Of a DNA stretch of 64,000 bases, positions 11,746 to 20,925 are shown one piece after another. The notes beneath the pieces were generated by a model, which had not been told where the DNA came from, made no database searches, and was given only the letters and a program-made list of their open reading frames with translations. The translations under genes and the position numbers were made by a program. The stretch is from the NCBI GenBank assembly GCA_038025085.1, contig CM076142.1, positions 10,204,501 through 10,268,500 of the forward strand, in the 5' to 3' direction. Numbering within the stretch: position 1 is the stretch's first letter; every line of letters starts with the position of its first letter. This DNA comes from Tetragonia tetragonoides (Eukaryota; Streptophyta; Magnoliopsida; Caryophyllales; Aizoaceae).

Positions 11746-12095
11746 GGTAATCAACCACTCTGACTGATCATCTGGTAAGTGTTGTGATTGTTCAGTTGCT
11801 GATGGAACGATTTCAGGTGGAACGATAACAAATTGTTGCAGCTAGTGCAAATATATGTATTTATGCAATATTTTGTCAATCTGAGATGAAAATATACAGT
11901 TTAAGGGACTATTTTGCAGAACCTTTATTGAAAGGATCAAATGACTTTGTTTCATACTAAAACGTGCAAGCTGTTCCTACCTCCTAGCACTATCTTACTT
12001 GTTTCAACTGGTGCTCAAGCAACCAGGGTCAACACTTGTTTTTTTTATACTATTTAGTTACTCCATCCAATTTAAAAACTGGTATAAAGACTATT

Positions 12096-12411
12096 TCATT
12101 ATCTGGAAAGATACAACAACAACAACAACAACAACAACATTACCCCAGTGCCTTCAAAGAGGCTCCCGCCTAGGCAGGGTAAGGGGGGGTCGGTTGTACG
12201 CAACCCTACCCCTGTGAGAGTCTCACAGAGAGGCTGTTTCCGTTTGACCCGAGATCCGAAGTGCGACGACCATCGGCAACTTCACAATAAATAAGAAGTG
12301 CTGACAGTTTTATGAGCCATTTTGCTTTAGTCCATATATTCCAAAGCCAAAAAGTAGTGAAACTTTTGGCCCCAATGAAAATATGGTGGACATCATTATC
12401 TGGAAAGATAG
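12096..12411 (-). mobile_element. Au-like SINE with (TTG)n tail, minus orientation
   Basis: A 17-bp target duplication, cattatctggaaagata, lies at 12096-12112 and again near 12394-12411. Next to the left copy is (CAA)n, which is a TTG tail on the minus strand. Before it, in element sense, comes an Au-type 3' region: gaaacagcctct, ggggtagggttgcgtac and cctaggcgggagcc. The promoter-like B box is weak (gggtcaaacgg), and the 5' 90 bases do not look tRNA-like. The element may therefore be a 5' variant or composite. Confidence 0.75.
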
Positions 12412-12656
12412 CACCTGAAAATCACAGCACACCTGTCTTCTGTCTTGTGAACTGAATCAATGGTCTCTTATGAGTCCGCCTCAAAATGAGGCCACCTATA
12501 TAGCAAGCATGACGTCATATAAGAATTTATGAAACTGAATTCATCTGAGGACCACAGCTTCAGCCAAGATATATATTGAGATGAGGAGACTATTGTACTT
12601 GTTCCTAAATCCGGTCAGCAAAAGTGACTTCAGGGAATGAGAATCTGTTTACTACA

Positions 12657-12800
12657 GGAGCAGGGGAAAGTCTTGATTGTTGACGTGACAGGGAAGCCAA
12701 GACTTGGAGCAGTACAAGGCAATGCTTTCGGTATGGCTTTTAAGAATGCAGCTCAGTAGATTGGAGTCGAGTTCTTCCATGAGCTCTTTGAATCCTCATG
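12657..12800 (+). other. Short coding-like remnant of unknown origin
   Basis: One plus-strand frame reads continuously for about 30 codons (KVLIVDVTGKPRLGAVQGNA and onward), then a TAG, then another dozen plausible codons (GVEFFHELFESSW). The composition is protein-like and unlike the surrounding AT-rich DNA, but I do not recognise a family. It could be a pseudogene fragment or chance. Confidence 0.25.
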
Positions 12801-14218
12801 GATAATTTTAGATAGAGTTGCTGTCAATTCTTTCATGGTCAGATTAACTGAAAAGCTCTAGTGTAAGAGATCTCTGCCAGTGCTAATCACAATTGACTGG
12901 TTTGTTTCCTCACTCATTGTATTATGATTACCAAGTGTATACATGAGCTGAATCAGTTTCTGATGCCTTTAATCATCTTTAGGAAATAGTGTTTCTGCAT
13001 ATATTTATATGCCGTTTTAAAGTAATATTCTGTAAACTTGCTGAGTGTACCTGTAATTTTATTTGTTTAAATGCGAGGGATTCTACACCTCCTTGATGGA
13101 TCCTTGTGGAACCAAATGGAAGTACTAGTAGCTCTTTTTTATTGATTGTGAATGATGATGCTCTGCATTTTCTTGCTAAAAGTATTGATGCAAGAGGGAT
13201 CATACACGTTGGTGAATCCTTAAAAGACCAAGAATTTGCAACTAAAAACTACTTCAAAAAGATTAGAAGACAATTTTCTAATTCAGTTTCAATCTACAGC
13301 AATTACAAGCAGCCTTCTGGTTTCAGAGCATCAACCAGAATGTAAAGTCACTTAATTATCCTTATAACACAAAGCAATAAGCATGTAGGATAAATTAAGC
13401 TGAACACTCTCAGAATACTAGTTGTGCATCTTGTTTTCCTCATTATTTAGGCTCCCTAACACCTTCAAAAAAAGAGCTGAAATCATGGTTTTATGATGAG
13501 AATACAGCATCTCTTCACATTAGGATGATCTACAGACTACAACACTTGAGTTCATTGCAATCCCATATTCAAATTCAAAGCATATAAGTTCCTAGGCATT
13601 CCTTTCATGCATTAGCCATTGAAATTTGATCTAAATCATTTAACAACATGCTTGATTTGTCTCTTATGTCATTTAAGTCCTCTCAAATCAGTTTTCAACT
13701 CGAGTACAAACCTAAGAGAAATATATTAAAAACAGAACATATGAAATTTAATATTAGTCTCAAGATTTTCAGTACTTTTAGAAATCATTAAAACCTCAAA
13801 AATGTAACATCTAAACAGTTTTCCAGTGGCAAATTAACATCTAAAAGTGTGTCTGGCGTTCTTTCATTACTTTTTTCTTGTGTTCGTTTTTCTGTTTTTA
13901 ATAGCTCATAGCTTCTCAGTGGAGGGCAAACAATGGAAACAGAAAGTGAGCATCTCCTCTAGGTAGAGATAGACTCCCCTTAGAAAAGGTAGAATAAGAT
14001 CTCATTTTTTGTTCCCACTATTTTTTCTCCCTCAATAAGTAAGCTATTGTCTATCTGCTACCACAAAAGATTCCATAAGCTACCATTGACAATAATCATA
14101 AATGGAAATAAATGAAATTCAACCCCTTCACATACAAGAGTGAGTATATCTCCTACTGGGAAAAATGTCTCTCAGAATTATACCAAACCCATTTTATCAG
14201 AGTCCTTCATCATGGTTT
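12801..14218. other. Intergenic DNA, nothing recognised
   Basis: There are several short frames without family similarity, the longest on the plus strand at 13106-13345. There is no support for a gene. Confidence 0.45.
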
Positions 14219-14276
14219 AAGGTCACTGAGGCAATTTTTTTTTTTTTTTTTTGAGAGGGGAAAGGTCACTGAGGCA
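14219..14276. mobile_element. Micro-insertion: poly-T plus about 9 bases with 15-bp target duplication
   Basis: The target aaggtcactgaggca at 14219-14233 is repeated exactly at 14262-14276. The 28 inserted bases are mostly T followed by gagagggga. On the minus strand the insert is a tiny body plus an A tail. Confidence 0.8.
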
Positions 14277-14799
14277 TTTCGTCAAATAGTTGGTGTGCGA
14301 AATGGAAAACAAAAACTGCGACTTTGATTGAGCAGCAAAAGCAATTGAACCAATACCTTATTTACCAAACCCAAACACAAAATCTTTGCTTTTAATTAAA
14401 CCAACATATGTTGTTCAGATCATGTTTGATGGACTTAATCACCATACTTTTATTCCTCCCTCATGAAGACACCAAACAAGCCCAAAAAAACCATTGTTTC
14501 TTTAAAATTTCCATAAACTTTAACAATTGTCACCGACCCAGATAAATAGTAGTACTAATTCATATGACTGTATAAATCTTATCACGAGATCTCTTCCTTA
14601 TCAGATCATTCAATTCACAAAATGTTGACAAGTGAAAATAATCAGGTTAAAGTAATTAGTTTTATTTTGTTCTTTTTACTATGGGTTTTTCTATAAGCTC
14701 TTCCATTGCTTTCTCGATTACTTTCCCCTAGGGAACTCGAGTGTACAATTTCTTGAACGTTTCTTTACCAAACCTTTTTAATGCTTCTGAATTTTTTTT

Positions 14800-14908
14800 T
14801 ATGATTAATAACATACTGAACTGAACAAAACATTGCTTAATTGAACTGAAAATCATTAAAATGACATCTGTACTGACCCGACCGTGTAAACTCTGAATAA
14901 CGCACCCT
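14800..14908. mobile_element. Partial copy of the ACTGAAC MITE family
   Basis: Contains actgaactgaac, ttgaactgaaaatcatt, a ccgtgtaaactctgaa stretch and the end aacgcaccc, which is the inverse of gggtgcgtt at 19083. The same ccgtgtaaactct motif appears in the copy at 19081-19333, so this is the right half of the family. Confidence 0.55.
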
Positions 14909-15234
14909 AACACTTATGATTTAAAACATAAGGGAAGTAGATAACACCGGATAACCCAATATGCCCTAACATAACCTAACGTATAGGAACATAACTAACC
15001 GATGCATTAATCCCAACACAATCAATGATCACTAAAATACTCACAATCATGTTGATGATCAGAGATCAACTTTCTTATGAGGATGCCCTCTATAACTTCA
15101 TCTACGGGTCACCTGTGTGATTCTGGTATTTTTGGAGTCATCTTTCAGAGAGCTATTAATTAATTCTCCTACGAGCTATTAATCAATAATTCTACATATC
15201 TATTTATAATGAAAATAATTAGGTTAGTTAATTA

Positions 15235-15489
15235 CTCCATCCGTTTCAGATAAATGTATACAGTTGTTTTTGAAAGTCAAAGTTTAAAAACTTTGACCAT
15301 TAATTTAAGAAAAAATATAAGGATTCACAATGTAAAAATACTATGGTTAGATTCATTTTCAAAAGTACTTTCGGAAAATCAAATTTTTAAAAATTTATAT
15401 CTTCATTTAAATACAAATATTTATGGTCAAAGTAGTGTATTGGAGACCGTGAAAAAGTAACTGTATATATTTATCTGAAACGGAGGGAG
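15235..15489. mobile_element. Stowaway MITE, 255 bp, with TA target duplication
   Basis: The left terminus is ctccatccgtttcagataaa and the right terminus is its near-perfect inverse (atctgaaacggagggag). The inverted repeat extends about 30 bp into the element, to tgtatacagtt. TA precedes at 15233-15234 and follows at 15490-15491. It carries no coding capacity and would have been mobilised by a mariner-type transposase. Confidence 0.92.
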
Positions 15490-15639
15490 TAGTTAATAGC
15501 CTGACTGTCTTGTTTCTTTGATTTATTGCAATATATATCACGTGGCAATATATATGTCACCTGGATATATACATCAGTTACAACATTGGTTTTTTGTTAC
15601 GTCGCCAAGTGTCGGAGACGGCTTTGGTGCGGATGTTGA

Positions 15640-15886
15640 CACGGTTAGACTCGTTGCAAGTGGAGTTTTCTGAATCCGCATGGTATGACTTCAACCGACT
15701 TACATGAAAGACAGGGTGTACTTTCATCCAAGTTGGAAGCTCAACTTTGTAAGTTGCTCCTCCCGCCCTTTTAGTAATAAGGATGGACCCTTCATACTTG
15801 CGGACCAACCGATTGTCTTTTCCTCTAAGAAACCGTATCTGCTCCGGGAGTATATTCACCATTACTAGGTCTCTCACTTGAAACAC
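15640..15886 (-). pseudogene. Ty3/gypsy polyprotein fragment: C-terminal integrase region
   Basis: The minus-strand frame contains RFLRGKDNRLVRKYEG, TYKVELP and HPVFHVSRLKSYH. This is the conserved segment after the integrase core in plant Ty3/gypsy elements (GPY/F-like, preceding the chromodomain in chromoviruses). Nothing else of the element is seen nearby, and the frame drifts into unrelated sequence after the match. It is a broken relic. Confidence 0.85.
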
Positions 15887-16069
15887 CAGTGCCCACTACA
15901 ACAAAGTTTGATGGTTGGTGGTGCATGGTGCAGATACCGGTGATTCCCGGTTGTGCGAGTCACGATCGTTTTCGTGAAAGAGGTCAAGGTGATGGAATTT
16001 TTGTTTGACCCTGGCTTGTTGAGAAGAGTTTCGGCTGATATTCTTGGTATATTGAAAAGCTTATTTTTG

Positions 16070-16212
16070 AAAATTAATTTTCTGTCCCGACATAATACAA
16101 TAGTGATCAAGAATTTCCTTAAGTTTATGATAACTTTGATTGGATGCTTCTGCAAAAATCATCGTATCATCTGCAAAGGTAAGAAAATGGATTTTATCTG
16201 CACCCTAACATA
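16070..16212 (-). pseudogene. LINE (L1-type) reverse transcriptase fragment
   Basis: On the minus strand the frame reads FADDTMIFAEASNQSYHKLK and then a stretch with DHYCIMSGQKINFQK before a stop. FADD followed by a helix-rich region and SGQKIN is the palm-domain signature of plant L1-type LINE ORF2. The fragment is cut on both sides and lies just next to the gypsy relic, so this stretch is a graveyard of old retroelements. Confidence 0.85.
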
Positions 16213-16309
16213 TCTTTATTCTGAAACTTTTCTTATAAATATTACTTTCTCGTTGTAAACGACGAGTCAGTACCTCAGCACACAATCATAATCATAATCA
16301 TAATCATAC

Positions 16310-16620
16310 TATATCTATATATTAGAGGCATTTTCTGACAGCATTGGAGGCGTCCACCTAAGCGAACCATTGTAATAAAATTTTAATATAAATATAAAAT
16401 AGAAATACAAGTTTTGGCATAGAATATATATTAAAATTGTACTTTCCTAAATCGTTAAAGAGTAGACTATTAGATTTTAGCTAGCATATAACTTCACTTC
16501 CACCGCTCAAAAAATTAAATTTCTTCCACCGTTGAAAAGAGTACGAAATATCCTTTAAAATGAGACTCATTTGTAGTATGTTTTATCTAGGTGGATGCCC
16601 GTGAGTATGCCCGTGCATAA
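16310..16620 (+). mobile_element. Possible Helitron remnant
   Basis: Begins tctatatattagaggc, which matches the TC-plus-TA-rich style of plant Helitron 5' ends. It ends near a gcccgtgagtatgcccgtgc stretch related to the hairpin bases of the elements at 7354 and 7999. The terminal hairpin itself is not intact. Confidence 0.3.
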
Positions 16621-18173
16621 CAAAATCAGACCAAAATTATCTTTTATGTGCAGATTGAGCAGGAGCATAACAAAATATAATAATTATAGGAGCTGAACCA
16701 TTAGCATCTTTAACCCAAAGAGCAATAAATGTTGTTGCCAAAACACCCGGATACCACCAGAAAAACCCACACGAGGTATATATTCATACCCTTAGAAGCC
16801 AAATTGATGAACAAGAGATGAACGGGGTTCATATTGAACTTTGGCCTGAGTTAGAGCTACCAAGTTCACTTGATGAACTTTACAAAATAATTTCACATCT
16901 TCATCAACATGTTTTCTACCTACCCTCCATACATTCTAGAAAGAAAAATTATCCATTAAATAAACTATTTAAAGGCATCAACAGGCTTAAAAACAAACTT
17001 AGATCAGTTACTTACTCTCTTCAACGAGCTAATAGCTGAATCAACATGGGCTAAACCACAAACATACTCCTTAAAACACCAAGTACAATAAAAATAACTC
17101 AGAGGAGCAACTCTAAAGAATGTACCCACACAATGAAAAAAACAAATAACTTAAAAGGCAATGCATTTTATGATGCTCCCTTATTTTTATAATGCCTTCA
17201 AGGAGTAGTTGCAAACTTTGTCACTCGGAGGGAGTATTTTAAATAAATGAGATTCTACACCAAAGTAGAATTTAACCAGATATGACTGCGCAATATGAGA
17301 GGTACCAAAAGCCTATTCCTAGGACGTGGACGCATGGATGGATGACCGATTTTAGAAGTTGAAACCAATCGAGAAATAAGGAATCAAGAGATAATTTAAA
17401 AGTTGACAAGTTGGTAGATCGTTTCTAAACCAAAATATTGGATTGTGACTTTGTTTGTTTTGCATAGAGATAAAAAGAAAACAGTGATTAATTACAAATT
17501 ATATGTAGCAATAATCTCTATAACTTCATGCATGCTAATTCCTTATCTTTCTTAAGGGTAAAATGGGTATACATATATTTATGTTGGGACATAATAAGAT
17601 TATATAGTTGTTTGATCAAAAATTACTTTCAAGATGATTTTATGAAAATGATTTTATGTAACTACATTTTTATGTGATTTATTTTTTCTTTTCCCCATAT
17701 ACTACTATTACCATCTAAAATGATTTTTCAAGTTGAAAAAGGATGGTGTTAAAGTGATTGGAAGGCCTTTCTGAGTGACTAGTGAGAGTTACTCAATCAA
17801 ATTCTTGGGACTCTCGTAGATATTTCACGTTTGTTATTCTAATTTTCAATCGTCTTTCTATGATTATGACTTTATGAGTAAACTAGTTTAGTGCCCGTAC
17901 ATTTTAATTAAAAAGTGGATAAAAATTTTTATTTTTATTTTTTATGACTGGTAGAAAGTAAATATTATTTCCTTGTTGTCTTTGTGATCGGAAACACATA
18001 ATGTGAATGTATCATTGAAAAATTGATGTTGCCATGTTATTCAAAGGCTCCAAAACCTAAACTCGTGACAAAGTACCTGATCAAGTCTAAAAGTAAATAT
18101 CACTAATGTAGTCCTCCTTGGAAAATTTACCTCATCTGTGATCTTCTATAATCAGTGAGTTCACTCTAGTGGA
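16621..18173. other. Intergenic DNA, mostly unexplained
   Basis: A lone Stowaway-like end (cggagggagta) at about 17222 is the only transposon signal. No coding region is supported. Confidence 0.4.
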
Positions 18174-18225
18174 AAAGAACATACAGTTTTTCTAACAAAA
18201 AAAAAAAAAAAGAACATACAATTTT
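18174..18225 (+). mobile_element. Micro-insertion: tctaac plus A tract with 17-bp target duplication
   Basis: The target aaagaacatacagtttt at 18174-18190 recurs with one change at 18209-18225. The insert is 18 bases, tctaac followed by A. It belongs to the same class as the other micro-insertions. Confidence 0.7.
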
Positions 18226-19080
18226 CTCAATTCTCTTACACAATTTAAGCACGATACATTCAACTAAGCAAGATTGAAAGGATTAAAGATACAAAAAGGA
18301 ATAGGGAGTGGTGCAGCAAAGTTAGCATCCAACCACAGTTTGTTTAGATAGTGTTTAGATAGTGTTGATACAGTTTTGATACTGTTTTGATGTACAGGGT
18401 GGCTTTGTTTCTTTTTCCCCACTTTGATGTAGGGTTGCAGGTTGCACTTAAGGTGCTTAGTTAGCTCCTTGTGTAAACGCTGCTCTGATGTATGCTTTTA
18501 CATGGTTACATAGAACATTAACCCAGTTTAGCTTTTAAATTCAAAAGGATGTCTACTCTAACACGCACATAAGTAGTAGTATCATAGAACAATCAAAATC
18601 AAGTGTCGTGAGCCACCAACTCAACCTCTAAGATAATAAAATCTAGAAGTCTCAAACTCAAGTCTCAAACTCGATCTTGCAGATTGGAATTTAAAATTTA
18701 TGGGACAAACAGCCACAAAAGCCCTGTTCCATCTCATATCTTATACCAAAAACGCAGGAACCAAAGGTCAACCAAATGTACGTTTCAAATTTCACCAACT
18801 TCCAATAGATGAGACTAAGCTCATAAGACCAAAAATAGTATGGCATGCTATTAATCAACAATGTATTCTCACATTTTTTTTTTTTTTATTAAATTAAGTA
18901 TATAAAGGATAAATTCTCAGTTTTATACAACAAAAGAAATACGGCAAATTCTAGCAAATTTAGCAATGTCCAGTTGAGGCTATATAAGTGCAAGACACGG
19001 CAAGTAGTCCATCCGAACCACATATAAACTTTACACTTGACTTTCCGTCGGTATTCAAGACATACTTTGACCATATATAA
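18226..19080. other. Intergenic DNA, nothing recognised
   Basis: Contains a T-rich stretch with short repeats of tgtttagatagtg and ttgatactgtt near 18340-18390 that could be the 3' end of an unknown retroelement. No gene is supported. Confidence 0.35.
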
Positions 19081-19333
19081 GGGTGCGTTCTTTAGAGCTG
19101 AACTTTCCAGAACTGAACTGAACTGAATTCAATACTACTAAACTGGACACCACTGAATTGAATTTAACACAACTTGAATATGTGAGATAAAAAGTATGTT
19201 TCTGAACTCAACACCACTGAATTGAACAAAACATCATTTAACTGAACTGGAAATCACTGAAATACCATTTGACCTGACCTAACCGTGTAAACTCTAAAGA
19301 TGAGAAATATGATTATAAGAGTTAGGGTGCGTT
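19081..19333. mobile_element. ACTGAAC-family MITE copy
   Basis: Starts gggtgcgttctttagagctg and is filled with gaactgaactgaa motifs. It has the ccgtgtaaactct motif near the right side, and gggtgcgttcttt appears again at about 19326. Both the start and the internal motifs match the copies at 8413 and 14800. Confidence 0.55.
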
Positions 19334-19615
19334 CTTTGATTTAGTCACCGAATGGAAGGAAGATGAGCACTATGGTTAATGTTCCTCTATTCACGCGGAA
19401 TTAGTTAGCATTGTTATATGTATTTGACATTATTGTTCACATTACCTTATTTCATGTTTCAATTTAGTTTGATGTACAAATTATTATTTAATTTTTGTGG
19501 TTGATATTTAACCCTAGAATTCTTGGTTTGTAATCGTCGTTCTATTCCTTATTTTTGTTTGATGACCATACAAATTTTAAAAAGAAGGCATGGTGTTAAA
19601 AAAAAAAGGAATATC

Positions 19616-19696
19616 CGTCGACAGCAGGTTCGAACCTGCGCGGGCGAAGCCCAACAGATTTCAAGTCTGTCTCCTTAACTACTCGGACATATCGAC
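19616..19696 (-). tRNA. tRNA-Ser(UGA), T loop one base short
   Basis: On the minus strand the 7-bp acceptor stem GTCGATA pairs with TGTCGAC, with discriminator G. The anticodon loop is CTTGAAA (anticodon TGA), and the long variable arm TGGGCTTCGCCC is typical of serine tRNA. The T arm reads GCAGG TTCGAA CCTGC, leaving a six-base loop where seven (TTCRANY) are expected. The internal B box is thus one base shorter than GGTTCGANNCC. It is either a decaying copy or a base-call deletion; everything else is intact. Confidence 0.85.
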
Positions 19697-20033
19697 TGTT
19701 GTTGGTGTGCACTATCCTCTTTCTTCGTATTTATTGATGAATATATTCATTAAGCATACCTTTATTTGATGCAAAGAAACCCAAAAAAAAATTCCATGAA
19801 AATCTGGATTGTTACTGTTAATTTTCTGATAAATGATTTTTCTGAAAATTAAATTCCCCTTAACTAAACTAGCCTACTCAACAACATAGTATTATTGGGG
19901 GCATTTTAGGAAATTTTTTTTACGTTAAGTAATTAGAGATTTACGTGTAGCAATTCCCTTTTTTCAACGCTCAACAATTGGTTTCTTCAATTTCCACAAA
20001 AAAACTCTGCAATTGGTAACACAGAGAAAACGG
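19697..20033. other. Intergenic DNA, nothing recognised
   Basis: AT-rich flank upstream of the tRNA-Ser gene. It holds no supported feature. Confidence 0.5.
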
Positions 20034-20343
20034 ATATGTGATTTTCCAATACCTAAGTTGGTAAGTAAGAGAACATGTAGGTTATGAATGTCTAGACCCC
20101 GAGTCCACCTAGTTAGATGAACACTCATGGACCTCCCTTGCCCAGTAATTTGTGGTTTGTTAGTGTATGAATGGAAGAGTTTGTCTGAATATGTGATTTT
20201 TTAATGCGTAAGTTGGAACGTTAGAGAACATGTAGGTTGAATGCCTAGACTTCGAGTCCACCTAGTTAGATGAACACGGGCATGGACCTCCCTCGCGCAG
20301 TAATTTGTGGTTTGTTAGTGTATGAATGGAAGAGTTTGTCTCC
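20034..20343. repeat. 155-bp direct tandem duplication
   Basis: The unit starting atatgtgatttt at 20034 recurs at 20189 and runs through gtccacctagttagatgaac and gtatgaatggaagagtt. The copies differ by scattered substitutions and small indels, so it is not very recent. No coding sense is seen. Confidence 0.9.
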
Positions 20344-20471
20344 TTTTTTTGTTTTAACTTTTTTATTCCCTCGTATTTCTTGGGGAGAGGTATTATTACA
20401 ACAAAATATGAGCTTTAATCTCATTAAGTATAATGTGTTCTGTAGTTCTGTTGTGAACAAACTTGAGTCTT

Positions 20472-20520
20472 CAGATACTGCATACTGTATTGGAGAAAAA
20501 AAAACAGATACTGCATACTG
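20472..20520 (+). mobile_element. Micro-insertion: tattggag plus A tract with 16-bp target duplication
   Basis: The target cagatactgcatactg at 20472-20487 is repeated exactly at 20505-20520. The insert is 17 bases (tattggag then nine A). Confidence 0.8.
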
Positions 20521-20925
20521 ATATGTGAGGAACTACAGTTAAAACATATGTAATATAAGCTTGTTATAACAAGGATGCCAATGTATGTTTCAAACAATAA
20601 CTCTACAGAATTTGTATCATACCCTATAACTTATAAGCCCAAAGCTCAATTTCGAACTCGAAGAATACAGTTTGAGTGATAATCATCAATTTATCATAGA
20701 ATGGCCAAAAAAATCAGGAAACGAAAAGATTATCAAAAAGCACATCCATCTTCACAAAATACAGATGACTACAAGGGGATAGAAAAGAAAATCCATCCTG
20801 AATTCCTGATCAGTTCTTCATTTGGTCTGTAACATGAAGGAGCCAATTTTTAGTATATAACCACCCCAACTATCCACAACTCTGGCTTGATTGTATTGTT
20901 GTCCCAAGAAACCAGATGACATTCC

